A program made the translations under genes and the position numbers. The notes under the pieces are model-generated. The model searched no databases and was not told where the DNA came from. It saw nothing but the letters and a program-made list of their open reading frames with translations. Positions 11,657-22,635 of a stretch of 64,000 nucleotides of DNA are shown here, piece after piece. Position 1 is the first letter of the stretch, and each line of letters starts with the position of its first letter. The DNA comes from Scolanthus callimorphus (lineage: Eukaryota; Cnidaria; Anthozoa; Actiniaria; Edwardsiidae). The stretch lies in assembly GCA_033964015.1 (NCBI GenBank), contig CM066917.1:29153951-29217950 (forward strand). The letters run 5' to 3'.

Positions 11657-13479
11657 TTTGATTTTTAGCCCCAGCCCCCTCCCCTCACAGTGCAAGTTAA
11701 GCACCACAGGACCGAACACGCTCATGCTACTTTGCTTTAAATAACATCAAGGAGTTGATCAAGTTAATGATATCAATATTTTGACTTCCCACTGGAGACA
11801 CGGCAGGGCGCCGGAAAGAAAAATTATTGATCGGCTTTTGAGTAGAGACAAAAGTACAACACGTATGTCTTGGTCTGTAGGGTAAAGCTGATATAGCGAT
11901 GTCCTATATACTGTGTCTGATAAACATTTTGCAGTTTCTTACTTGAAATTCAAGTAAATAACTTAGATATTGTTTCATTGTAACTTGAATTAAACTGTGT
12001 GACAAAGACTATTAAACGATGGTATCATACCATAATGTCATTGAAATAGATTGCTAATTACGAGGCTTTCTTATATTATACGCAGTGTTATTTAAGTATT
12101 GTTTTTGAATTAAAACATCCTGACGGTATGCTCTTACTATCAGCTGGAGAACAGTTACCCGCTGGAGTTTTAGCTAATTAATGTTTGGTTTTCGTGTGGC
12201 AGTTTAGTCGGGTAGTAGTGCGGCCATACTAAGGCTGAAACTAACTCCAATATTCAGACTAAATCAAAATTTATCTCGCCCACGGCCTCCTGTAATAGAC
12301 ATCACAACTACCAATGTTTTGTTTGCCTCTATAATACCTATCTGTTGTCACATTTGCATCAAATTGCACCTGAGGTTTAAGGTTATTGAGCTCTGATAAT
12401 AGTTTTCTCAAACTTAGTTTCATTTTTAAAAGTTATCAAGATTAAAGTAAATCATAAAGGTGAAGGAGATTTGAATACCCGGTCTTGATTTGAATAGATT
12501 TGTGAGATTTCATTCTTTCTTTTTCTCGTCATAAAATGATTCGTTAAAGAAAGTTATATCAAAAACTTGACAATATTTAATTTCAACAAGATTTCAAAAT
12601 ACCTGACGTCTGCTAAAGAAACTCAACTTTGTCCACTTCTCAGTATATGGAAATTCTGCTGAAACACGCTCGTGTTTGATACATTACATGAAACATGTGC
12701 GAACGCACTTTTAAATCAAAAGACTATCACGGACATCACGGGTTGCAATGACATTTAAAAATAGTGATTCAAAGTACAAAGCATTACTGAAGCCAAGGTG
12801 AAGGAGGTCGTGGTTGAATCTCGACCGGATCAGTTACTCAGAGGTAAACCGCATTCCTAAATATTTAGATATCTCGAAAATGGATACATCTCCGTTTTTA
12901 TTCGTCCATATTTTGCTTGAGGACTCAGTAGTATTTTTCCTGGATCATCGAACGTGACGCATAAATACACTTTGTTAATAAAAAAAAATTGTATCTTTTA
13001 TAACAATTCGAAGTTAAGAAGGAATCCACTAGCAGTTCAAGCAAGCAGTTGACAAAAATCGTGTACCAAGATCATTTGCATTGCATTGCAAACTTCTGTT
13101 GTACTGTGTTCAATATCTTGTGAAAAGAAACCATTTCTAATTACACCAAACTCTAAAAACGAATTTTGAAGTTCTTACAAAACATTGGAAAATGGTAGTG
13201 GACTGAAATTGACAACAAATGTTTTCCTTTGTTGTCAAATTTCTGTTTCAACTTTGAAAATTATTTTTACAGGTTCCAATGGGAATTTATTTTTGGTGTT
13301 ACTACAGTTGATAAGTAACATCTCTAGCTTGAAGAAAATGCAAATAGAATTTGAATATCTTTGATGTTACTCTGGTACAAGATTTTGTCCACCAAAACGT
13401 GAAATTGCTCGATCTTTTCAGGTTGAGCACAAGCCAACCCGTAAAAAGGAAGCATGCATTTGGTAGCAAGGCACTAGTG
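11657..13479. other. Intergenic, no gene recognised
   Basis: AT-rich with short frames only. A segment at 12,630-12,690 ('cacttctcagtatatggaaat', 'gaaacacgctcgtg') resembles 26,260-26,300, suggesting another dispersed repeat. Confidence 0.4.
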
Positions 13480-13700
13480 GGCGAGTCAGGGCGGCGATGC
13501 ACGCCACCCAATGCATGGTTTTTCCAATCTCATAGAAAAAAAAACACACAAAATGGCGAGCAAGAGAATGTTTCTCGAACATCTGTAAGTTTTTTTTTAT
13601 ATTTTCCTTACAGACAAATAAAGTAAGGGGATTTCCTAATAAGAAAGTATTGCATATTCGGCAAATCCACAGTTTCTAGCGAAATGTTCTTGATTTGAAT
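13480..13700. repeat. Dispersed repeat related to 540-800
   Basis: Shares the ordered words 'gcgagcaagagaatg', 'tttctcga' and 'cctaataagaaag' with the segment at 600-790. Termini undefined. Confidence 0.4.
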
Positions 13701-14157
13701 TTCTTTGTTGTCTTTTTTCTTGCCGTTCTCTCTAACTAGTACATTTCGTTTGACGTGTTTATGCTCGGCCTATCAAAGCTCGTGTCTAAGTTGCGTGAAG
13801 GCCTCTCGGCTTATTTAATTTATTACGAAAATTGAACGCTTTAAATTTGGAATCCGTGTCAGTCAGTGCAATCCATAGTTCAGAATTAGCAAATGTTCAG
13901 CTGCTGTGGCTGTGTAAACTTGAATGTTCACAAAGCTAAGAGCTCTAAACCTCATAATAGTAGTAAAGCATTCAAAATGGTTGCTATTGTGCTTAACAAT
14001 AGGTCCGCTACGAAAGAATGTGATAATTTACCGACAAGATTTCCTTTTTATAAGTTCACAAAACTTAGAAAGTGGACTTTAGAATTATTATTTTTTGCAT
14101 CAGCACAAGGGAGAAGTAGGCGTTTTTGTCTTCTTCCGATGTGTGCGCTGTCTGCTG

Positions 14158-14700
14158 TGTAATGGTTGCCGCTAAAGTATACTAAGTAGGTTAAAATAGT
14201 ACCTTTGTTGACCGGAAATCTGGCAAGGGCGGAACGCGTTTTTTAGTTCTGTTAAATTAAGTTCTATTATAAGCTCTTTAGCAGCTTTAGGTGATAGCTG
14301 GTATAAAAACGCAGATATAGGTTATTAGGGAGCAGCGATTGAAAAAGAGCAAAAGCAGAGAAGTCGCGAAGCAGAGACAGCCAACGAGAGTCTAAAGTCT
14401 TGTGTTCTGTTCTCCGTTGTAAGTATTTCCGGAAAGATCAATTGGCTTTAAGCTTTCAAGTATTCATATTCATATTCATAGAGTTTTCAACAAGATTTTT
14501 GTGCGCAAGTGTTTCTGAGTAAGAATGTGTATTAATAGTCGACACAATAGTTTTCTGACGAATTTTCGGTATTTCGCTAGAGTTTCGTAAGAGTTTCGAC
14601 GGCTTTTCGTACTTTTGGTTAGAATTGTTTGTAGAGTTTCGGCTTATAGAATTTCACGTGTATCTTAACGGTTTTGTAATACAACTGACAAACTCCAACA
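14158..14700 (+). mobile_element. Probable solo LTR (543 bp)
   Basis: The segment begins TGTAATGG and ends CCAACA, so it has TG...CA termini. The flanking 5-mers TGCTG and AGCTG match at four of five bases. It contains a TATA box (TATAAAA at 14,302-14,308) followed after about 30 bp by a purine-rich, GAGCAG-type leader, the usual layout of an LTR promoter. No internal retroelement sequence adjoins it. Alternative: an ordinary promoter with a 5' non-coding exon, since 'GTAAGT' follows at about 14,420. Confidence 0.45.
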
Positions 14701-15234
14701 AGCTGATAACGGTGGGTTCGCGTGTTCGCGTGTAAAAATGTTAATTGAATACTTATTACATCTGCATTTTAAAAAGCATGGGGGCAGCATTAGTGAGAAC
14801 TATTACTAGTTTAAATAAAGGAGCGGCTTACATTTTACGGTTTTCTAAATTCTCCTTCAAACCCCTTTCAAACCCTTTTCGTTTATGTGTTATGATTACG
14901 GTCTAGATTGTATTTTTACGGAAATTACCCTTTTAGTCGGAGATCGTAAGATCAAAAGGAGAAAATAAAAATAGAATGTTTTCGTTTAGTGCGGCATTTA
15001 TTTATTTCGTCTATAAGCAATCATACAACACTAGTAAAACGCGCGCTCTGATTGGTTGACAGGCCTGTGTTATTACATTAGACACGCACGATTGACGTCA
15101 TAAGGCGCCCACTCTACCAAAACTGAGTTGAAAAGCGCGCGCTGTTTGGGCTTTTCATGGCAAGAAAGATAGTTTTTCTTCTTGTATAAAACAAATAGAT
15201 CTACTAGTTCCATGCGTCTGTACTTTAACGTTTA

Positions 15235-15342
15235 TGACAGGTTGTGACGTCATCTATGTATCTATTATAGTGACAGGTTGTGACGTCATCTAGGTATCTA
15301 TTATAGTGACAGGTTGTGACGTCATCTATGTATCTATTATAG
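15235..15342. repeat. 36-bp minisatellite, three units, each with a perfect TGACGTCA site
   Basis: Exactly three 36-bp units with about one base difference among them. Each unit contains the palindrome TGACGTCA, at 15,245, 15,281 and 15,317. A fourth TGACGTCA lies just upstream at 15,093. This is the consensus CRE/ATF binding sequence. Whether it works as an enhancer is unknown. The nearest recognised gene on this side is the opsin, about 2 kb downstream. Confidence 0.8.
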
Positions 15343-15545
15343 CGGTAGACGAAAAGTAGATCTGGGTTCGTACGCCTAGACAATTTTAGAAATCCCAGGA
15401 GTTTCAAGGAGATTTCTCAAAACTTTTCCAGGATATTTAAAGGCTCATCATCCGAAATGTTAATACATGGGAAATCAGCCGCACTCGATAAAAAAGGTAC
15501 TTTATTTACGTCTCAATCTTCTAGCCTTCCGCAGACTAATGGGGG

Positions 15546-15745
15546 AGACGGGGCCTAGTTTTATTGTCCCATTCGAAAGACGTGAAGCAAAGGTGAAATG
15601 ACGAAGCGATCAACCCACGATAAGCTCCTAAAGGTCTAAACACAACTCAAACTGCAGGAGAAAAATCCCTACTGCCCAAGCCGGGAATCGAACCCTGAGC
15701 ACAGCAGTGAGAGGCAAGCGCCGTAACACTGCACCACGGCTTCCC
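15546..15745 (-). mobile_element. tRNA-derived SINE
   Basis: On the minus strand the head begins GGGAAGCCGTGGTGCAG. It carries an RNA polymerase III A box (TGGTGCAGTGTTACGG, complement of 15,721-15,736) and a perfect B box (GGTTCGATTCC, complement of 15,683-15,693), with spacing like a tRNA gene. A non-tRNA body follows towards 15,546. A folded functional tRNA is not expected: the segment between the boxes is not a clean cloverleaf and the sequence runs on past the B box. The 3' end is approximate. Confidence 0.7.
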
Positions 15746-16490
15746 ATTCTGATAAAAACAGCTGCGTTTAAACTGAGACGTCCCCTTTCGTTGTACCATG
15801 AGAGACAGCCGTTAGCAAATAATCTATGAGAGACGGCCGTCTGCATAGAATATGTTTCCCGTATAGGCAGGTTATAGGTTATCAAGCAATGCGAGCAAAT
15901 GAATAAATTAACTAACCGCAAAACAAAAACGAGGGCCCGCAAAGCATACCAGTTAGAGGCGGGCCTTTAATTACCCGGGTGCGCAACGCGGACCGTCGAA
16001 AATCTAAATCCAAATTCCATTGGATCTCAAATTAACAGTAATACCATATAAATCATGTTTGTAACCATACAATTTCCATGTCTAAATAACAATTCTTCAC
16101 TACGAGCACTTATGCCATGATTTATCAAAATTTAAAATATATACTAACTAGCTATACGATGCTTTCGAGTGGCATACTGCAGGTTAGTATAATTTTGCCA
16201 GTAAATATAGAGATTCGAGCGCGCTGATTGGCCAATAATGTTAATTTATTCAGCAATATTTGCGCCATTCCTTACTCTCCTGATTGGCTGTGTTTTCTGT
16301 GACGTGGGTATAAATATATAGATATGCTACCAACACGCAGCCTAAGTTGAAAATTAATACCTTGTTTCCTCATCTTTTGACTTTCAAGAAGACCTTTTTT
16401 GCCTTTTTTTTATCGCTGGTAGAATGCCAGAGGCATTCAAGGTGCGAATTCCTAAAATAATTCATATCACCTGGCTCGCACGGTTTTTGA

Positions 16491-16815
16491 ACGGGTTCAA
16501 ACAAAATAAAACGCTCTTGCAAATTGTTTATCTGTGTAATAAGGGCAGAGTACCGTAGAGTCTGGAGAGTGTAACAGTCTCATTTAAATTCATCGGGTTC
16601 GGGTTCAAACAAAATAAAACGCTCTTGTAAATTGGTTATCTGTGTAATAAGGGCAGAGTACGTCGTAGAGTCTGGAGAGTGTAACAGTCTCATTTAAATT
16701 CATCGGGTTCGGGTTCAAACAAAATAAAACGCTCTTGTAAATTGGTTATCTGTGTAATAAGGGCAGAGTACGTCGTAGAGTCTGGAGAGTGTAACAGTCT
16801 CATTTAAATTCATCG
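16491..16815 (+). repeat. ~110-bp tandem repeat, three copies
   Basis: The motif 'gttcaaacaaaataaaacgc' recurs at 16,495, 16,603 and 16,713, giving periods of 108 and 110 bp. The copies are nearly identical, implying recent expansion. They lie between a TATA-like stretch (TATAAATATA, about 16,309) and the opsin start. Confidence 0.85.
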
Positions 16816-17219
16816 CTGGTTGTTTTCATTTTATCATTTTTCAACAGGAAGTTGTGGAAGCCTTGCTGGAAGTATCCGCCCGCATCAGACGATCTGTGAA
16901 GCCGTACAATATTATAAAATGCTCGTCGCAAAGCTGAATGGCTTAAAGAATACCTGATAGCCAGAATTGCTGCTAATCAGTGATCAGTAGACGAGAGCTG
17001 TAAAGGAAATGATCAAAAAAGCCGCCAAGAAAAGGATAGTTAGCAACGATGCTACCTTGATAGAACGTTTCAAACATTTCAATTGACGGGTATTATCCGC
17101 ACTGATCAAGCTAAAACTTGGATGTCATCCAGTGGTTAAAAAAAGCTACGAGGAAACTCAAGAAGACGGCGATAGCCTGGCCTACAGTTTTAGCTAAGTG
17201 TCGGGATCTTGGTTTAAAT
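16816..17219 (+). other. Opsin upstream region with a degenerate coding-like stretch
   Basis: Short stretches read as Lys/Arg-rich peptide but are broken by stops, so this may be a decayed element or 5' UTR. The opsin frame stays open back to an ATG at 17,118, so 34 extra residues are possible. They have no hydrophobic or glycosylation features expected of an opsin N terminus. Confidence 0.35.
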
Positions 17220-19893
17220 ATGGACAACATTTCAATGACTTTTATGCCAACAATCTACGGAACAGATCGACAAGAGTCGAGGCAAGATGATAAACATCTC
17301 CTGGCATATGGTATAGTCATGTTTTTAATTCTCAGTCTGGGTGCCATAGGGAACATTCTCACGATTTTAGTGCTAGCTCGCCGCGAACACAGAGCAAAGA
17401 AAATCGTTCCCTATATTATAAACCTCGCGGTGTTAGACCTACTGATCATCGTCTTTGGGTATCCTGTGGCTATTGCGGCGAATTTTCTGGGTCACCGCTT
17501 GAGCTCACAAAATGCGAGATGCCACTGGTCAGCGTTCATTAACGGAGCTGTAGGAATTTCTTCAATCATCACTCTGTCTACAATCAGTATTATAACATGG
17601 CGTACTATTACACAGGTGAATACACACAGGCGGACAACCTCCCTAAAACGGACAGCAGGGGTTATTCTTGGTATTTGGATGTACGGAGTCCTTGCAATGG
17701 TACCTCCGTTGTTCGGATTTTCCAGATTTGTTCCAGGAAAGGCCAGAATTAGCTGTGGTCCTGACTGGGGAAACCAAACGAACACGGATTTAGCGTACAA
17801 TGTCTGGTTAGTGGTCGTAGGGTTCGGGATACCTGTCAGCATTATTTCTTTCTGCTACGTCACAATATTCAGGTATGGTGAAAATAAAAAGCAACAGATA
17901 TTTTTTGCCTTCGCAAACTTCGATATCAGCTCGAAAAATCCGAGCTTTTTCTGTTATTATCTACCTGCCAAAGCATCGGTACTCGTTTTGCATGGCTAGT
18001 GACCGTATGATAAGGAGTACCGGGTCAGTGTTATTTTCTTACGCTACTTAAGAATCTTCAGGTTGAGAATAATTCCTGAAGGCGTGATTATATAATTTTT
18101 TTATCATCGCAAACTTCGGTCTCAGCTAAACAAAAATCTAATTACCTGCCGCGGCACTCGCGTTGTCTCCGCTTACGATTCCAATAAAACTTAATTATCA
18201 AAAAATCTTGTGGGTATTACTTCGATGAGAGTTCTAAAGAAATTCTAAGAGCTGATTGGTCAAACTTACCAATTAGCCCCCCAGACTATGAATTTCTTAG
18301 ACGTGATAAAATCTACAAAGACAGGGTTCTTATGAGAGGATTATGAACTTCCGCGTCTATCAGCCAATCACGGTACACCTTCATGGCCAAGCCGTTACTT
18401 TTGATCGCACAACTATAGCGAATCTGTTGCAATTCACCGATCCCGAATTCATTGTTCTATCTTCCTAGTTAATGTTGCTATGTCGGACAAGCCAAAATGT
18501 TTCTTTTACATAGACCATGGAAATAACGCCGATTAAAAGAAAGTGTTAAGAAGTTGCCTCATAATATATGACTTGAAGAATTCAGTATTACGAGTTTGTT
18601 GCTTGTATGTTTTACTGCGCGACTACGTCAACCGGGTCATCCCGTAAAAAGTTTGCCCTTCAGAGATTCAAACCATTTAAGGAAATTAAATACTTGCAAT
18701 ACGTTTGGCGATGCGTAATAAAGTGCTCATAATTTTCACAATTTTCAGAGAAAAGCGAACATTTCCAGTGAAACAGCATAAAACTTTCAGAAATTAGCGC
18801 GCGCGCGATTCATCCGGACCCGGGGTCCGGATCGTAGGATTCCGGACCGCTCGCGAGCCAATCAGAGCGCGCGGGTTTGATGGATACCGTACCGCTGAAA
18901 AAATAATGATTCTTTTGTCGTCTGTTTCAGATATCTTCGCAACCAGCCAGTTCCCAAGTCCTATACCTCCCTATACTATCGTCGTCGGCGCGCTAACATC
19001 AGGGTTGCCTGCATGGTATTTGCATCGGTACTGGCATTTCTCATCAGTTGGTCGCCATATTGCATTGTCAGGTAATTTATACGTTTCTTAACCTATAAAC
19101 AGCCGTCCCTAATCACAGAGGCACTCAACATTTCACTTGTCTTTTGCTGGCCAAAAAATCAGGTCTCCTGGCAAATTTATTCTAATTTTGAATTAATTCC
19201 TATTCTGGGATTGCAACCATTCCTATGGGAATAATATAACAAAAGCGTGGCGGCCATATTGGTGCCAGGAGGGCCATATTGGTGCCAGGGAGGGCCATGT
19301 TGGTGCCAGGAACAAAAGCGGTAGACGAACCTTCTTTTGTTTTCAGCACCAATATGGCCGCCAGTGACGTCATATGCAATCCAATATATAGAAAGTAGAA
19401 CTAACATTGTTCAGACGGCAACTGAAATCGCACTGAAACATGTTTAGCGTTTCAGACACAATTTACTTTTCATTTATTTTTCAGCTTCATGTCCATGGCG
19501 CATTCGGGACCTTCAGAGTCTGTAGGAATAGCCTCGGAAATTGCCGAACTTATGGCGAAGGCATCAGTAATTTATAACCCTTTTGTCTATACTGCGATGG
19601 ATAAAGACTTCCGATGCTCCATGCGCCGATTGCTAATGTGCATTGTTTGTTTAAAAGAAGAACGGGTCCCTCAAACACATGGCACATTCAATGAATGGAT
19701 TGTGGCTGCTAATTGTGTCCCTGGTAGAATGGACGAACCATTGGCTGTGGTCGCTTTCCCACGTGCGTCTGATGCTTCTTGCGTCGCTCTATTTGAGCGC
19801 AAAAAGCCCCAGGATAGACAAATTCAGCAAATTACAAGTACTGATTCTAGGGAAAATGAAAGTACTACATTTCGCAACAACAACATTTATTAA
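17220..19893 (+). CDS. Opsin (rhodopsin-class GPCR), three exons, 400 residues
   Basis: Light-sensing seven-helix receptor in the plasma membrane. Exons are 17,220-17,872, 18,931-19,071 and 19,485-19,893, with GT-AG introns and matching phases. The ATG at 17,220 is preferred because an N-glycosylation site (NIS) follows at once. The ATG at 17,118 is the alternative. Visible features are seven hydrophobic segments, a Cys before TM3 (ARCHW) and its partner in loop 2 (SCGPDW), WSPY in TM6, and in TM7 the retinal-binding Lys290 (MAKAS) six residues before NPFVY (296-300). Lys at this spacing is what makes it an opsin rather than another GPCR. Odd points are that the site of the E/DRY motif reads ITWRT, and there is no Asp or Glu where bovine rhodopsin has Glu113 or Glu181. 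It is plausibly one of the anthozoan-specific opsins (inference). Confidence 0.92.
19245..19365. mobile_element. Short inverted-repeat element in opsin intron 2
   Basis: GGCGGCCATATTGGTGCC at the left and its complement ending at about 19,365 bracket three tandem 'gggccatattggtgccag' units. Entirely intronic (intron 19,072-19,484). Confidence 0.6.
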
Positions 19894-20436
19894 CCGATGG
19901 TCGTGGCATGTAGTAACGGTCGCAGTAGTGAACTCAATCTGTTTAAATCTCACGGAATTTCGATCCATCCTTTGGTCTAAAACTGGTGTAGGTGAAATGT
20001 AGTCATAGAACAGCAAACTAATAGTGTGTTTTTAACGTTTCCGACTCCGTGTAATATTCAATTTCCAAAGAACAGACCTTTCTTATGGAATTACTACATT
20101 TAAAACTAAACTAAGAAGGCGGTAAAACGGCTAGGAAAAACCGGAAATGCTAGATGTGTTCTGGAAGTGCGACCGGCCGTAGCATAGCAACAGACACCTT
20201 TTTCCGTCTACGCTCAACGCAGATTATGCGAATTAGCTGTCAACGCAAATTCTCCTCATCTTAAAAGTCGTCATTCATTTCATTCAAAGAATTACAAAGT
20301 TAATTGATGTAAAGTTTTGGGGTCAGTACTTTCTGCTAACCTTTGTTATGTAAGACCCCATGTTCGATGGGTGTGACAATGTGTTGATCTGATCTCTTTG
20401 TTGTGTTGATCTAATACGGAGAGGGGGAGGGGAGGG
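19894..20436. other. Opsin 3' flank, nothing further recognised
   Basis: Probable 3' UTR followed by intergenic DNA. No clear AATAAA within the first 150 bp was identified. No second frame or RNA gene is visible. Confidence 0.35.
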
Positions 20437-20881
20437 AGCTTTTAGCCTCTAACTCAGTCTTTCAGCCTCTAACTCAGTAAGCTTTCAGCCTCTAACTCAG
20501 TAAGCTTTCAGCCTCTAACTCAGTAAGCTTTCAGCCTCTAACTCAGTAAGCTTTCAGCCTCTAACTCAGTAAGCTTTCAGCCTCTAACTCAGTCTTTCAG
20601 CCTCTAACTCAGTAAGCTTTCAGCCTCTAACTCAGTAAGCTTTCAGCCTCTAACTCAGTAAGCTTTCAGCCTCTAACTCAGTAAGCTTTCAGCCTCTAAC
20701 TCAGTCTTTCAGCCTCTAACTCAGTAAGCTTTCAGCCTCTAACTCAGTAAGCTTTCAACCTCTAACTCAGTAAGCTTTCAGCCTCTAACTCAGTAAGCTT
20801 TCAGCCTCTAACTCAGTAAGCTTTCAGCCTCTAAACTCAGTAAGCTTTCAGCCTCTAACTCAGTAAGCTTTCAGCCTCTAA
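20437..20881 (+). repeat. 23-bp minisatellite with HindIII sites, ~19 units
   Basis: The unit is 'aagctttcagcctctaactc' plus 'agt' (23 bp). Several interspersed units lack 3 bp (AGTCTTTCAG instead of AGTAAGCTTTCAG), producing a higher-order pattern. It is nearly homogeneous, indicating recent unequal exchange or slippage. Confidence 0.95.
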
Positions 20882-21164
20882 AGCCATTGTGAATACGCTT
20901 TTCTGAAACACGGATGGTGAATGTTTGTCTTTGTGCCAAAACGCGTTAGTATCATTTTGTCCCGGGAGTGTGTTCAGCTATGTACACTTCTCACTTCTCA
21001 CCAAGTGAAACACAGTGAAGACCAAAGCACATCTGACGATCTATCGTCAGCTTTGAATGACATCCTCTTCCCGGCAGCGCTAAGGTGCAACTGAGAGGCT
21101 CTTAGGACGATCTATCGACAGCTCTTAAATGACATCCTCTTTAGTCCAGTGCTAGTGTAGGCAC

Positions 21165-21242
21165 CGCTAAGGCGCAACTGAGAGGCGCAACTGAGAGGCG
21201 CAACTGAGAGGCGCAATTGGGAGGCGCAACTGAGAGGCGCGC
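21165..21242. repeat. 10-bp repeat 'gaggcgcaac(t)'
   Basis: About seven copies of an 11-bp unit GAGAGGCGCAA with minor variants. No coding significance seen. Confidence 0.8.
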
Positions 21243-21689
21243 CTTACTTGCAAAGGCTTTGAATAATTCCCTTGCTGCCATCTCTGTTTGTGATCTCCGG
21301 AAACCAATTCTTGGTCTTTCGATCCAAGCTGGTGTTCCATACCAAGCATCAAAATGATATATCGAGAGCGCGTCGAAAACGATATGTCGAAAACAAACGC
21401 GCGGACAGTCGACTTTCCGATGCATTGATAAAATATCCACCATATGGACGCGACGCTCGATGCGATTGCTCAAATTATCTGCAAATATTCTTCTCGTCAG
21501 GTACACCAGTACAAAAGAAACGAGCCGTAGATCGCGCGAGTTGAAAATGGCGCTTGCGGTGAGATTCCTACCTCGTGTGCGTGAAGGCAGGTAACCTTGT
21601 GTTATGGTGCGAATGGTACTTTGTAGTTCTTTTGAAACGCCTCTTGTGCCTGAAATACGCCCAGTCAATTAGAGAACAGAACAGAACCA

Positions 21690-21925
21690 CTAGCCAATCA
21701 GGAGTGGAAGCCATTCAACAACAAACCAATCAGGAGTGGAAGCCATTCAACAACAAATCAATCAGGAGTGGAAGCCATCAACAACAAATCAATCAGGAGT
21801 GGAAGCCATTCAACAACAAATCAATCAGGAGTGGAAGCCATTCAACAACAAATCAATCAGGAGTGGAAGCCATTCAACAACAAATCAATCAGGAGTGGAA
21901 GCCATCAACAACAAACCAATCAGGT
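21690..21925 (+). repeat. 31-bp minisatellite, about eight units
   Basis: The unit 'caatcaggagtggaagccat' plus 'tcaacaacaaa' repeats from about 21,695. Some copies are 3 bp shorter. Every unit carries a CCAATCA/TCAATCA word. Because some units are 30 or 31 bp, several frames stay open across it, but a protein is not supported. Confidence 0.9.
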
Positions 21926-22070
21926 GGCGAAGTAAGTCAGACTTGCGTTTAGTCATTACGTGAGTATTCGTGCGTTTTGATTAATTCGCAATTTGATTGG
22001 CCGAAAGACAAAAGACTTTCCTCTCGACCAATAGAAAGGCTGACTAAACGCAAGTCTGGCCTACTTTCAT
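21926..22070. mobile_element. MITE with GTCAGACTTGCGTTTAG termini
   Basis: 'agtcagacttgcgtttagtc' at about 21,932-21,951 is mirrored by 'gactaaacgcaagtctggcc' at about 22,041-22,060. It directly abuts the 31-bp minisatellite. Confidence 0.6.
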
Positions 22071-22123
22071 CTGAAATCCACCTCTATGAAGGAGAGAAAT
22101 TACTGGCCCACTTAAAACTGCCC

Positions 22124-22149
22124 GCCCCCCCCCCCCCCCCCCCCCCCCC
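22124..22149 (+). repeat. Poly(C) tract of about 26 bp
   Basis: An uninterrupted C run ending in a single G. Length may be affected by sequencing error. Confidence 0.8.
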
Positions 22150-22635
22150 GCGACACAGGAATCCCTTGCGCCAAAAAATCAAATACCCGAAAAAACCCAC
22201 TGGAGCCAGCTCACAGGCTAACTTAAAACACAAGGGTGAATGGGTAGAACTAATAGAAAACCAATCAGAATATCTCGGGGGAAAATAAAAATTCGAGGTG
22301 TTTCACAATATCGACTTTTAGCCGATAATCACGGAACCTAAGGCGACTAATTCTTTTAGTGTAATTGCTCAAGTAACTGATGAGATTTTTAGACAAAAAA
22401 GACTTCCCGATTTGCGAGGATATGCCGAAATGGCCAGAAAGCCAGACTCTTAAATGAATTCTTAAATAGGTCGATACTTGACCAATAAGGCGCACCACGC
22501 AAAGCAATATCCTGAGGGAGTATGGCGATAACTTTTTTATTTTTTTATTTAAACCATATTTGGCATTTATCCCAAGAGCTAGTAGCTCATCTAGGGGATT
22601 CATGCATAATATTATACTTACATTTCATTTTGCAT

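Noticed and set aside
17118..17219. Extended opsin N terminus from the ATG at 17,118
   Set aside because: The 34 extra residues are Lys/Arg-rich and adjoin decayed sequence. The ATG at 17,220 is followed at once by an N-glycosylation site, as expected. Kept as an alternative only.
20437..21925. CRISPR-like arrays
   Set aside because: The repeats are tandem without unique spacers and the genome is eukaryotic.
21575..21963. Repeat protein encoded by the 31-bp array
   Set aside because: Open only because the unit lacks stops. Unit length is not a multiple of three and there is no start or splice context.
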